Shown: positions 13,101-24,879 of the stretch, piece after piece
How the letters are laid out: each line of letters begins with the position of its first letter
Position numbering within the stretch: position 1 is the first letter of the stretch
Assembly (NCBI RefSeq): GCF_032854445.1
Contig: NC_088301.1
Coordinates: forward strand, 34,831,187 to 34,895,186
From: Liolophura sinensis
Taxonomy: Eukaryota > Mollusca > Polyplacophora > Chitonida > Chitonidae
Reading direction: 5' to 3'
DNA: 64,000 nt
Position numbers and translations under genes: made by a program
Notes under the pieces: generated by a model
Database searches by the model: none
Told to the model about the DNA's origin: nothing
The model's input: the letters and a program-made list of their open reading frames with translations, nothing else

Positions 13101-16100
13101 ATACACTACAATAACTTGTTTGATATTCTATCTATGTATACGTAAGAGCATGTAGATGGTGTTAATATTTTGATATTCTATGAAGAACTCGCTTGATATT
13201 CTATAATGTACTTGCATATTTACCTGGACCATGATGGCGATACATAAATTTTGACATACAGGTATAATTAATAACTCTTATTGACTCTTTAGTCAAAATA
13301 ATTAAGGCTGTCTGGTTTCCAAATCAGTCATGATACTCATCTTGACCTACATTTTGACCAAGCTTTCACACCTGGACCAAGTAAGCTGGTCCATGTTTAT
13401 TTAGCTAGGTGACACACATTCTGGACATGTTTAATTAGGAATCTCACACACAGGTGGCCTGTTTGTTGGGACAGACATTAACAAATGACAGGTGTTTAGG
13501 TGACAAGTTCATTTCCTCAAACTTGTAAAATGACCTGCTGAGAGGGAAGAATCAGTGTCTTAGAGGAGCTGTGTTATCTCATCTCCTGCAACTTTTTGTC
13601 TCCAGGCAGAGACAACTTAATCTTGTCTTGCAATGAAACTCCAATTTTAATCAAGCATAGTTTGACAACATCTGGAAAGAACCGGCAGATTGTGCTACTA
13701 TGCACATGTGTGCCATGCTATATTGTGTGTTAAGTAGCGAAAACTGTGTGAGACACTGATAGCATTGTGGTCAGAAAACGCTTCCGTAGAATAAAATATT
13801 CAAATGCATTTTACTAGGTTAAACAAATTGTTAAAAAAAGTAAATCCAACTATTTTCCTGGACAGTTTTTAATGGTTTTCCATCTGATACATACTTCATT
13901 TCAGAGTGGTCTTTACCTTTAAAGTCATGGCCAAGAAAAACTTTTAGATATAAAGTTGGCACATATGGCCCAAGGATGAAGCAACATGCTAAAGGTTTAA
14001 TGCATTTCTCATTAACCAGCTATTGGAAATGGACCACGTAAGTGTTGGAGCTCATTACTGCCTTTGATCAATGCTTATGTTGTTGCTGTCTCCATGTCTC
14101 CAAGTGTTAGTGTGTGTTAGTTTTGTACCTTTTAATTATTGAAGAGTTCTTCAAAAGTAGGTTGTTGAAAAGTTGTATATGTCATGCTTGATGAGGAGAT
14201 TTAAGATGAGCTTTGATAAAGTCCTAACAAAAAAAGTTAGTCCATGGTAAATACTCTATACTGTTGTAAAGTTAAGACACTTCGGAGAAACAGCACCCTG
14301 AGCTGAGTTTGAATCAGCACCTTGCATGTCCTAGCGACTGAAAGACAAGCACCTTTAACCACTACACCAGGGCTCAGTCCCTGATGATTTCAAATAAGGA
14401 ATAGAGGTATCATGATACACAGACCTACACATCTGATCTATAAATGTATAAATGTATGTATCCAGCATGTATTTATACAAATTATTTGCTTCCATTTGTT
14501 ATTATCACCGATTTTTTCTTCCAGAGGGGAATTACCTCTGTAGTATGCCTTTGTGATGGCATCAAACTCTTCCTGTCCAGCAGTGTCCCATAACATCAGA
14601 CGCACATCCTCTGCGTTCACTCTGAAATGAGATTCAACACATTCAATGTTACTTGGATCACACACTGATGCACATATGCAGGCCATTGTAGATGTATACG
14701 TATATATATTCATATTTGCGTGTTAAGATCTTACTTCATCCATACACCCAATTTTCATCTAAATCATGACATTTCCATGTAATGATTTACATGTGCATAT
14801 TTTAATCCATTTATTATTACCAATTCTGGTTCTTTTATTCTGTACAAAACTATGAAACAATATCCTAAAGGTGCATACAGAGCTGTATCATGTATGTGAG
14901 CCACTTCTCAGTGTCTTGTAAAAGGAAGAGGCAAAATAATAGTTATGAAAAACCTGGCAGCTCACTGAAGAGTGCTTGAGTTTAAATGGCAGCTTACATG
15001 CAAGTTGACCAGAGATTTGATTCATGTTGCCATATACATGTATACCCAAATTTATCCAGACTTATAAACATGTATTGTACTCTTTCTAAGCATGTACATG
15101 TTTGTTTCACCTTTGCTCACCATTGCCAACTGCCTAAATGAATACAATTTATAGACAGAAAATGGTCATGGTTTATGCATACTATGTATTCATAAACACT
15201 GTTCTGATAATGTCAAAAACTACACATCATCTGCATCTGAATGCCTATCTTTTACAGTGTTTTGTTTTATAAGAAGACTTTGTAAACAATCAATTGTAAG
15301 TTTAAAATCGACATACATTACGCTCCAATATCAACTGTATATATAACTCAATATTTTACAGCCTCATATTAAACTAATTACTCTAATTCTTCAACCTTTT
15401 CAACTGCCTCTGCAACCAATATTTAGAAACATTCTGAGAGAACTATTGGGTATAGAATTTTTTTTTTTTTTTTTTTTTTGATTGGTGTTTTACGCCGTAC
15501 TCAAGAATATTTCACTTATACGACGGCGGCCAGCATTATGGTGGGTGGAAACCGGGCAGAGCCCGGCGGAAACCCACGACCATCCGCAGGTTGCTGGCAG
15601 ACCTTCCCACGTACGGCCGGAGAGGAAGCCAGCATGAGCTGATTGGGTATAGAGAAATAATGTTCAAATGTTTATGAATCTTGCATCTTAAATGGCACAA
15701 ACAAATAATTTTTATGCCATTCTGACAATAATTGTATGCATAAATTCCACTGCAAAAAATGCTTCAGTGTTTGAGATCAGGTTGGAGATTTACAGCATGT
15801 ATTTGTAAGCAGTTTTTAATAAGAATTGAATTATATGTAAGTATCATATTCAAGGATATTTTCAATTATATGTATATGAAAGTGGTCAGGTTTATGGAAT
15901 GTATAGTTGAAGGAAACCCTGAACGATAGAGTAAACCACTAGTGTTCGCCAGGTATCTACATGTACATGTAACAAATGTCCTCAATGAAGCAGCAAGAGC
16001 AGGATTTGAACCATCAACCTCATTGGTCAAAGACCTCACAGTTGCACTAAGCTAGCCATTAAACTGTCTGAATCCATGGCACTTCACTTCCTGACACAAT

Positions 16101-17638
16101 TACTGTTGTTCTGTTCTGTCAGTAAATGTCTGTCTACATATGCTGCACAGACAGCCACCTTGTTCCAGACATCTGACATTTCACCTAACCCATTCAAATG
16201 TCACATTAGTGATTGTGATTTGCTCAACAAGTTCTTTTACCTTTACATGCGCGTTGAGTGTATGCCACTCTTGCCATTAGGAATTCTGTGTCTAATTTAA
16301 CCACACTTTGTTCATTTAAATTCACTTAAGTTCAAGGGACTGTAATTAATTTATCCGTGCAATTAAACCCACATGGATGACACATTACAATAGACTTCAA
16401 ATGCATGCATATATATGTATGATACAAATAACTAACTACATGTGGTGAGACTCAATAATTACAGTACACATATATGTGCACGTATGTCATCACAATTACA
16501 TGTCATTGTATTCAATATGTGTTATCACTGAGATTCATCTGGATGTATAATATGTAATTTCTGGACATCAGGCCTAATCAACATGTGGTAGGAGAAAATT
16601 GTAATAAAAGTCTTTCTAAACACATATGTACATGTACATGTGCTTGCTCCTACATGTTACTGGTATAAACTTTGCCATATTTGCTAGATTTTGCTTTCAT
16701 TCTTTTGTAAACGTTTCATTTTCGTGACTTGTATGTGTACATATGCAGTGTGTAGTTTCCCTTGAGCCGTATTTCATCACATTCATTAATCCTCCATACA
16801 GTACAGATACATGAAACTTAAGTACGATTTGTATGATGATGAATTCTGGAGTCGTTTGTCACAAAAACATTTATAATTAAACAAGATGGTTGACTCTTGG
16901 TTTAGGAACGTTTCGAAACATTGGTTTCAAACCTTCACAAAGGACTTATACTACGATAGAACACCATTCACATAAATGTACATCCAAGGCTTCTAAATTC
17001 AGTAAGACAATTTCTTAACCCTTTAACCTCATGTCCCCATGAGACACTAATCTCATTATTTTCTGTTAACTGCCTTAAAAAACAATTACTTAACACTACA
17101 TGTCCAGTACAAAGTACACCGGTGTTGGTATCCTTGCATGTACATGTAAGTCACAGACCATACATGTGCTTTACACAATAACCATACAACACTTAACAAT
17201 AATGTATATGTAAATTGGAAAGTCTACTGGACTGAATATCAATCTACATGTACTTTGATTATGTAGTACATGATGCAGTTCATAGATATACATTATGACG
17301 TAAATCACAAACCAGCTGAATCAAATGAGCATAGTGGCTAAATACCTCACTCCATGTACATTTTGTATAATTGATGTATACATGTAGTGTACAGGCCTCC
17401 CTATTTCAATATTTTGAAACAGATGTGAATAAACAGACAGACAGATAATGCTCAAGTATAAACAAATGGATTCATGTACTTACTCAATTTGTCTCTCAAG
17501 AAAATCTACACCAATTGTCTTCTTATACTCTGAGGTAAATATTCCCTTACAGTATCTCTGAATCATGCTGGATTTTCCAACTGCTCCATTGCCAACAACC
17601 ACCACCTTGATGGCAGTTTCTATCTCCTCTTCCCTCAT
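8589..17638 (-). CDS. RAB23: RAB23, small GTPase, complete, seven coding exons
   Basis: This Rab-family GTPase is known as a vesicle-traffic switch and negative modulator of Hedgehog signalling at cilia. Coding exons in transcript order: 17638-17484, 14621-14536, 12262-12186, 10311-10232, 9877-9795, 9477-9391, 8725-8589. All have AG/GT borders and phases join exactly, giving 234 residues (human about 237). The P-loop GNGAVGKS is at residues 16-23, the switch I Thr within KKTIGVDFLE, WDTAGQEE at 63-70, NKID at 121-124, and the TSVK (SAK-like) box near 150-153. The C-terminus is basic and ends CVIL, a CaaX-type prenylation signal. The start was chosen because MREEEIETAIK matches the family N-terminus; the open frame continues upstream to 17773. 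The sequence of exons 1-5 is very close to vertebrate RAB23, while the tail in exons 6-7 is divergent, as usual for Rabs. Confidence 0.95.
10103..10170. repeat. (TA)n microsatellite
   Basis: An uninterrupted alternating TA run with two small breaks lies in a RAB23 intron, just below exon 4. Chance frames of alternating Tyr and Ile across it on both strands are artefacts. Confidence 0.9.
12928..13063 (-). repeat. SINE family A, 5'-truncated
   Basis: The copy lies on the minus strand. On the plus strand it begins with the complement of the tail ('ctgattggtgttttacgcgg', 'tactcaagaatatttcag'), followed by the body ('tggccagctttatggcgg', 'gcaggtagctggcagac'). The tRNA head is absent. It lies in the RAB23 intron between exons 2 and 3. 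Confidence 0.8.
14290..14385 (-). repeat. tRNA-like SINE head (different family)
   Basis: On the minus strand the sequence 'tggtgtagtggttaaagg' resembles an A box and 'tgattcaaactcagc' resembles a B box, about 45 bases apart, as in tRNA-derived Pol III promoters. It does not match the family A head. No complete tRNA fold is claimed. It lies in RAB23 intron 2. Confidence 0.45.
15382..15660 (-). mobile_element. M1 element interrupted by a 5'-truncated SINE with target-site duplication
   Basis: From 15382 the M1 terminus 'taattcttcaacctttt' and body run in reverse orientation. They are broken at about 15460 by a poly(T) and a minus-strand family A SINE (about 15463-15639) that stops inside 'agcatgagct'. 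The sequence 'attgggtataga' occurs directly on both sides of the SINE (about 15446 and 15641), which is the expected target-site duplication of LINE-style retroposition. The SINE lacks the tRNA head, consistent with 5' truncation. Confidence 0.75.
15842..16062 (-). repeat. Old SINE copy (family B)
   Basis: The plus strand shows a degraded complement of the tail ('tattcaaggatattttcaat') at its left end. At its right end it shows a tRNA-like head complement, 'caggatttgaaccatcaacc' (B box) and 'gcactaagctagccatt' (A-box side). The body resembles other family B copies. It lies in RAB23 intron 1. Confidence 0.5.
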
Positions 17639-17773
17639 GGTGAGGGAGAACCCACCGTGTCGTCGTCGTTGTGGATTCGGGACTCTAGGTGACAGAGCTG
17701 TCCTGTTTTGAGAACTGAAGATAGGCTCTACAGAGTTCGTACACAGAGGCCTTAGCCCCCTCCTTGCCAACAC
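17639..17773 (-). other. In-frame open extension upstream of the RAB23 ATG
   Basis: Forty-five codons upstream of the accepted start are open, beginning with another ATG at 17773 (MLARRGLRPLC). The extension is rich in Arg, Pro and Ser and has no family counterpart. It is most probably 5' untranslated sequence, but no stop codon separates it from the coding frame, so an N-terminally extended form cannot be excluded. Confidence 0.5.
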
Positions 17774-18063
17774 TAACCTTGGGTTTACTCCTCACAGCTG
17801 ACATACAATTTTCCCCAAGACAACATGGCCAAGCATGTCTAAAACTTCAGCATTCGACTCTGATGAAAATGTGATTTTCAACAAGGAGCAATAAATTGTA
17901 GCAAACTACAATGATGCAGATATTGCGTTCTGTGTTTAGATTTTTACATGGAGGGACTACATGTAAATACATGTAGCACACAGAGCTACAGAATAATGCT
18001 AACTTTCTGATGACATTTCCTAGCTGTCCATCTTACATGTCACTTGGTTTAGCACAGACGTTG

Positions 18064-18199
18064 TCAAACAAGTCGGTCAGGCACACAAAGTGTAGGAGCG
18101 TCACAGCCAGCTAGCTCAAGAGCAGGGTACTTGAGGGCTGCCCTGACCTTGGAGGGCACATAACCAAATTCTTCCTCAGCCAGTATTTGTGAGAGACAG
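18064..18199 (-). CDS. Exon-like segment, possible last exon of an unrecognised minus-strand gene
   Basis: An acceptor 'ctctttgcag' on the minus strand precedes a 44-codon frame beginning CLSQILAEEEFGYVPSKVR and ending PDRLV with TGA at 18064-18066. Local G+C is clearly above the surroundings, and residue content is protein-like (Leu, Ala, Glu). It lies about 430 bases upstream of the RAB23 start. A good donor (gtaaga) about 30 bases past the stop means it could instead be a 5' untranslated exon of RAB23. No family is recognised. Confidence 0.4.
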
Positions 18200-18837
18200 C
18201 TGCAAAGAGAAGAGAGGGAAAATCCAGTGTCAACACAAAGTATGAATTCCTCAGTTGTTTAACTAGAATTGACGATTAACTCTAGCCACAAACAATGGTG
18301 GGGACTAATAGCCTGAATAACCCTTCCTTAACCAACGGCTAAATAATCCACAAAGTTACAAACAATGGCTGTGAAGAAAATATGAAAAAAATTTACAGGA
18401 TGGAATGAAAAATTCATAATTCAGAATTCCACTTGGATTACTTTTAAAATCAAACTTATAAAAAACCAACTCCTAGTTATAACTAACTGACAATCATACA
18501 TATAAAAGGTGTGTATGTTTGTTCTGTAAAACTACAGGTTCATGCAGTGCAAATCATCACACATTGCAAATGAAATACAGTACAAAATGTATACATCATA
18601 ATTTATCCTATTATCTGAATTCAGATACATTTAAACAAAAACATAAACAAATAAATAAAAAAATAAAAATATAAAACAGAAGCATATTTATTACCAATGT
18701 TTCGATCTAATACACACGTAAACTCCTGTTATTTAAAGGCATTATTAATGATATTGATAAAAGTGTACCAGAACTCCATAGTGTATGTACCAAAACCGAG
18801 CATGTATTTTCAATCATGTATTGTAAATGCTAGCTTC

Positions 18838-18902
18838 TCCAACCAAGTGAAATATTTTTGCATATGCCCTACAACACCAATCAAATAAATCAATAAAATA
18901 AA
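18838..18902 (+). repeat. SINE tail fragment
   Basis: The sequence 'caagtgaaatatttttgcat' followed by 'caacaccaatcaaataaatc' matches only the 3' tail of the shared SINE; the rest of the copy is not recognisable. Confidence 0.6.
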
Positions 18903-19276
18903 TGCTTTCATATAATTAATGTTTTAGTATTAGTTAAAGTTCCTTCAAGATTTATAAAGATTTTTGAATGAAAAAAGAAAAGGGGATTCTAAAATATTAT
19001 TTGTTGAAATGATATTTCACTTACTGTGCTGCCTCAATGAGGCATTATGCTGAAGAAATAAAATTACGACACACTAGAACTACCATCAGTTTAACAGCAT
19101 CCAAGCAGTCTGTATAAATTGTTTTCAGCTTCTACTTCCATACAGAATGTGTCAGGACGTCATGTTGTAACTATTCATCGGCTACATAGCCATATTGGTA
19201 TATTAAGGTATACAGTCCACATTGAGAAACAGTTAACCAGGCAGTAATGGTTCAGGGGCACGGTACTTCAAGTACA

Positions 19277-19421
19277 TACAAGGGAAGGTCTGCCAGCATC
19301 CTCACGGGTTTACCGTGGGCTCTTGCCCGTATTCCTCCCACCATCATGCTGGCTCCTTTCATATGAGTGAAATATTCTTGAGTATGCCATAAAACACCAA
19401 TCCAATAAATAAATAAAATTT
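19277..19421 (+). repeat. SINE family A, 5'-truncated
   Basis: It reads 'gaaggtctgccagcatcc', 'ccaccatcatgctggctc', then the tail 'tgagtgaaatattcttgagt' and 'aaaacaccaatccaataaat'. The tRNA head is missing. Confidence 0.8.
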
Positions 19422-20145
19422 GCCAAACATTTTGATACCTGTATTCCAGAAGCTACTGTGTATTTCATACAATTAAACAATTCTGACTTCCAAGTTACAC
19501 ACGTGCTTTGCTTATGATCTCCCAAAAAGAAATTCAAAGTCAGACATGTATGTACAGTGTGCTTAAATATCTCTATACAGATTAACACAGCTTTGTACAT
19601 GTCCATGATCTACATAAACAACTTTCTGAAATTCTTATTTCCAAAGACATTACTGACAAGATCTTACATCTTTTCTTTGTCTCCAGGGTTAACTTGATAC
19701 AAGTACCTGTATCAGGCAGCATTACCCAATTGTTCACAATGGTTGTCATGCAGCAAAGACCACATGTACTGCAAGAAACTGAGAGAAGGCTACATGAGAA
19801 CTTATAAGGCAGAGAAGACCCAGACGTGTGTCATCAACACATCTGTACACGCAGACAACAGTCTGCTGGGGTCTTGCTTATACTCAGTGACATTTTCTGA
19901 AACCTTTTTCTCTCACAGGCTGCTCACCCTAATGATGAAAGGTTAATAGGTATACTGACCTAACATGTCTAATTTTAGACACCATCTTACCCAACTGTCA
20001 CAGCTAAAAAAGGGTCACATGCAGACACCAACTTACATGTACAAACAATGCAATCAGCCAGAGATTTATGTATCCCTAACATGCCAAGTTGTCATGAAAC
20101 AATGTTCACCCTGCACAACACAAAAAAAAGGGAAGAAAAAAATTA

Positions 20146-20381
20146 TACCCTAAATGACCATAAATTTCGCCCTTGAATAACTTGCCCATTTTTCCTGATT
20201 ATCAAAGTTTCATTGATTTTAGAAAGGTGTTACGAGGTTTGCTTGGAACATAGGATGATATTCTACTGGAAAATTATTTCAGCACCAAAAATAACATTTT
20301 TTTAACATTTTAACAAAAAATGACATCTATTTGCCTCCAAAATTAAACTTTTGTGGGCGAAATTCTAGGTCATTTAGGGTA
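20146..20381. mobile_element. Small TIR element (MITE), about 236 bp
   Basis: The ends are 'TACCCTAAATGACC' plus 'aaatttcgccc' on the left and the inverted 'gggcgaaatt' plus 'ggtcatttagggta' on the right. They pair over about 27 positions with a short mismatched stretch. The flanks allow a TA target duplication. The interior is AT-rich and non-coding. It is inferred to be a non-autonomous DNA transposon. Confidence 0.75.
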
Positions 20382-20526
20382 TATACATGGGTTTCAAAAA
20401 ACTGGGAGAGAAATGTAATAGTTTGTTTTCAGCAATACTAATTAACATGTCCTAAAAATTAAAAGACTTAGGTGCAAGTGTTACTCAATATCCTGTAGTG
20501 CCACTAATAAGTTTAACTTAATACAT

Positions 20527-21155
20527 GAGTAGTATAGCTCTGCGAAAAGACTTCATTGGAGGACGAGGAAGGGAAGGGGAATAGACAGGGTATCACTGAC
20601 CATATCTACATGCATACACAAACCTCACGGCAGGGTCGTTCACAAGATCAGGATAAACATTATCGGAAAAGGACTAATTCTTTTGAGGCTTTTAAACCGT
20701 GATTTAAAACAGGCCTGTACCTACTTATCCACAAAGCTTCTTTAACTAGGATGTCTGACCAGTGAGAAGACTGGTCTATAATCTTTGTATAACTTAAAAT
20801 AATATGACATTGACCAGGAGGATCAATGTTATTGAGGTAGAACGGTAGGCAAAATAGATTTGTAAGGTAATGGAACTCAGCACATTGAGATATATGGTTA
20901 AATACTTCACTGTGACCACGGCTGTGTTTCTTGAGTCTAGAGAGGAGACCTCTGTCGGTTTTGTGTTGGAGAGGTGTCTCCTCTCTAGAATCAAGGAACA
21001 CAGCAGTTTTGTCAGGCATAGTGAAGTATATCACTGCACAATATATAGATGTCGTTGTCTGTCCCATTTTGAAAACTCTCCTGATGATGGCTAAATAAAA
21101 TGCCGAAATATTCAGTCACAATGAAGTCTTTTTGCAGGGTTACACTACTTGTATA
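20527..21155. mobile_element. Broken Penelope-like element fragments in head-to-head orientation
   Basis: A minus-strand frame (21067-20660) carries LLSRLKKHSRGHSEVFNH and later a C-terminal ILVKEALWISRYRPVLNHG, which resembles the GIY-YIG endonuclease end of Penelope-like retroelements. A plus-strand frame (20870-21094) carries the related LLSRIKEHS and HSEV, so two fragments face away from a shared imperfect palindrome at about 20925-21005. The outer ends are also inverted copies of one another ('caatgaagtctttttgcag' near 21120, and its complement near 20540). A hammerhead-ribozyme-like core (ctgatga ... gaaa) lies at 21081-21108. Both frames are truncated and lack the reverse transcriptase. 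The family assignment is from memory. Confidence 0.5.
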
Positions 21156-22203
21156 TTAGTGTTACTCAACACCCTTAAATTTATAGAAACACCTAGGCAA
21201 CTACAGGATGCACATGGTAATTCCCATCTCTCTGTGCTTATAGGCTCATTACTAAGCCCGCAAATCTACATGTATTCATAAATCACCAATCAAATAAGAT
21301 ATCCATCTTATATACACAACACAACACTTCCTTGTACTAATGGAACCCATCAGTTTCAAAGGGGTCTGGCTATTGTGCTTGTGAGTGCAATTGGAGGATT
21401 ATAAGGTATTAGCTGCACAAACTTGGGTCAACTGATCTAACGATGCCCTGACATACCGAGCAGTACTGTTCAATTTTTAGAATCTACACTTTGTCTGCTT
21501 TGCTTTGAGACCACCAAAACACCCGAAGTGTGTAATTATTCTACAAATTTTACATGGCAATGTGGCAGTATTCTTGTAAGCTATCATCACAGCACTTACT
21601 ATAACACACACCTTTATTATAACACATTTAAAACATAAATTATGAAATATTAAAATACATGTATGTATAAGTACATAAATGGTTATGCTGGTCACCACAG
21701 CATGACACTTTTCTTAATGCATCGCTTATCACGAGGACCATCTGATAATCAAACAGTTGTTGCCAGACAAAATACATGTATTGTGGCAAGCTTTAATGAG
21801 GGCAGTGGGAATAAATGGCTGTGTCTGTCTTGATGTCTTGAATGCACAATCACTTTACTTTAATAGGGTTAGCGTAGTCTGCATGCAAATACATGTATTG
21901 GGAAGAAAAGAGGAATACATGCATGTGAATGTACATGTACAGCATACAAGATCCAGGCATATGTATCTAAAAATGGGAGTTTAAGGATACTATGTAAGGC
22001 CATTCTTCAAAAATCTTTGTTGAGCATAACCTGACACTTTCAGATAAAAACACCTGTATCACATAGGGTAAGTTGGCAGGGAATTCTGTTGAAAATCATT
22101 CAATTTATGGAAAATTTCAAGACCTCAAGACCACACAGAATAAAAAGTAGGATTTACAGTTTTATTTTTGTTCCATTTTTGGATATTTTAAGAGTCGGCT
22201 CAC

Positions 22204-22233
22204 CTAAAAAGCACAAAACAGAACCCGTTTCTC
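22204..22233 (-). other. Microexon-like segment (30 nt), unrecognised
   Basis: On the minus strand a long pyrimidine tract ending 'ctccctcag' is followed by 30 bases and then a consensus donor 'gtgagc'. It would keep frame (30 is divisible by 3). It could belong to the same unknown minus-strand gene as 24427-24590. The opposite strand also shows a short open frame (SPKKHKTEPVSPEGEK), so orientation is uncertain. Confidence 0.25.
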
Positions 22234-22954
22234 CTGAGGGAGAAAAGAAAAAAAAGTCTATAGAAATACCACAAATCTTCACAATATGGTACTTTTTTGG
22301 AAGCCAGGTCAGTCAAAATTAGGATGCAAGGATGTCCTTTTTCGGGTCCATTAACGTTGCTACACTGCTGATGGTGGCAAGAGCATAAAAATTTACCGTT
22401 GGTCTTGAAAGAAAACAGAATCAACACTGATTGGCTGACAGTTGAGGGTTTCCTTGGTTTAAACCCTACTGTTTTGGTCAGTAGGTCTTGAATAATCTAC
22501 CAAACCTAAAATTCAACTGACACTAGGTAGACTAGGAAGGACTTGCATATCTCTCACACCATCCAATCAGAAACCATGTTGTATCCCTTAGTGTTTTGGT
22601 TTGATTCTTGCTAGCAAGGGCAGTCAAAACCGTGTGGTTCAGGCTACACCGAGATGGCATACGTATTAATTCTTGTGCTTGTGAAAACACAAAAACTGAT
22701 TAGCAAGGAGTGTATCTCTGGCTAATAGTAATAATACAGTCTAGTCACAGGGGTGCACAAAACCTTGGGAAAGCAGACAATGCTTATGAAATACCAAAGG
22801 TTAACCACTGATAATATAAAACTGTCAGGAAATAAAAGCATTTGCTACAAGTCTAACATCCCAGTTTACTTATACCACAGGTATAAAAAAAAGTATCATC
22901 CAACTCTCAAGATACACTTCTTGCTTTAAACACAACCCACTACAAATTAATATG

Positions 22955-23079
22955 TATACAACGTCTGCCAGCATCATGGTGGTAGAATAGCAAACACAGC
23001 CTGGGTGAAAGCCACTATCATCCGCAGATTGCAGCTTCCCACGTATGGCTCGAGAGGAAACTTGTACAATACGTAATAG

Positions 23080-23111
<32 letters not shown>

Positions 23112-23122
23112 TATATATATGT
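22955..23122 (-). repeat. SINE family A fragment followed by a (TA)n microsatellite
   Basis: The minus-strand SINE body ('gtctgccagcatcatggtgg', 'catccgcagattgcagc', 'ttcccacgtatggct') runs to about 23065. An alternating TA run occupies about 23080-23122. No head or tail is retained. Confidence 0.75.
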
Positions 23123-24426
23123 ACACATACCAACCACAACAAGGTACACAGGCATCAAAGATGACTGAAACCAAGAATATTTATTGCTTCATCTACATGT
23201 ACATGTAGTTTGCCACAAATTTTAACAGGAAAGATGACAAGTTTTAGACTGCCTCAAAAGCATGTACATATGTAGAAAAAAAGAATGAATTCAGAATACA
23301 TACATGTGCATGAAGTTTTAATATATATAGCAACATAAAACAGTACATGCATGAGTATGTGTGTCTATACAATTACGTTCATGTACATTGAAGTATTGAT
23401 TTGTTCAGTCACAATGGTTACCTTGTGCAGTTTCAAGTTACTCACCATTTCCTCTAAGACCTATTTGTAACATGTATACATATATGCATGCATTTGCTGT
23501 ATGCATACATGTGTGTACATCAAGTACGTATTGACATGTGGGAACAACTGCTAAATAATGAAAGTCTATCACTGCTGCTAAGCCTGCCTGGAAGGAATAA
23601 CCTAAATCTTCATGTTCAGACCTGCTCTGCAAATTAGCAATGTTGGCCTCACACTGTTTTCATTTAGTGAGCTCAGTTAAAACTCTCAGACTTGTAAAAT
23701 TCTCCAAATGTACAGGTATATGTACATAACAGTACTTGGTATTTTCCATCGTGAGCTTTTATAGATGTAAATAAATATGTAACAGAATTTATTTGACCAC
23801 CTACACATGTACACGTTACTTATCCACTTGATGTCATAATACTGCAAATATCGGTACTCCTCACTTTGTCCACCATAGGTTTAGCTGGGCGAGTGTCTCA
23901 GTGGCTCTAAGATACCCTTTTTCTCACAAAATTAACATGGAAGAGATAAGGAAAATGGGAGAAAATATTAAAAATGAGACGGCCTGATTTCAAATTGTGG
24001 CTAAATCTATGTTGTTCACTGTTACTACATTATACAGGAAAAAATAAATGCATGTACATTCTGTATTGATGCTAAATTCGCTGGTCCACAACAGTTCATT
24101 TACCCGCGATGTATTGAACTGGAATCTGAGATTTCTCATCCAAAAAATCCATGGAACACATACATTTGACAAAAACATTTGACAGTCACACCTACATGTG
24201 TATGTGAGGAGGCCAGTACTATGTACAAATCACTACTGTATCCGAGTTGTGGACTGGTCTACGAGTTATGATGACTACATGTACTCTATCAATTTTAACA
24301 GAAATCACTGCCTGCTCACTATTTCATGTATCCAAGATCAACATTGGAAATCAATATTCTGTATTTCTCAGAGCTAGCTTTTAATGTAAAGGCAATGGAT
24401 GTGCAATATATGGCAACATCACATAC

Positions 24427-24590
24427 CACTGGGGCTAATCACCACCAGTGTTTCACAATGTTTCACAATCCAGAGGCCATGGGCTAGTACAATACCAAAA
24501 TCTTTCTCTCCACAACGAACAAAATATCCTGGACCTAAATTCATGTGGGAGACTGGAATTTGTGTATTGATTTCTTCTTCATAAATCATG
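24427..24590 (-). CDS. Exon of an unrecognised minus-strand gene
   Basis: A T-rich tract and an acceptor (ending 24591) open a frame of 54 codons on the minus strand. Key segments are IYEEEINTQIPVSHMNLGPG, YFVRCGEKDFGIVLAHGLW and CETLVVISPSG. It ends at a consensus donor (AGTG then gtatgt, 24426-24421). Short hydrophobic beta-strand-like runs separated by glycines would suit a beta-propeller or similar fold, but I recognise no family. Codon choice and composition look coding. Other exons of the gene are not securely found; 18064-18199 could be its end, though an intervening exon would be needed to fix the phase. Confidence 0.5.
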
Positions 24591-24879
24591 CTCAAAAAAA
24601 ACCAAAAAAAAACAAAAAAACAAACAACTATTGGTAGTTCCTTCATGCACAGAAATGATAGACTGATTCACCAATATCCCACCATTTTATACGTCATACC
24701 AATTACAGTGTATGATGATGTTACTAAATATCATGCCAAAAGTGATTCGATCCAAGACAAGATTGTTTAGGGCTACGGTAATATTAATGCATATAGTCCA
24801 AAATGAGTAACAAGTGCAGTTTCAGGTGTAGTCTGGGAGATGAATTATTACAATGTATCTATATTATTAACATCTACAG

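Noticed and set aside
22089-22322. Plus-strand frame with SPKKHKTEPVSPEGEKKKK
   Set aside because: The Lys-rich part is the complement of a pyrimidine tract before a better minus-strand acceptor and microexon; orientation remains uncertain, so it is not called as a gene.
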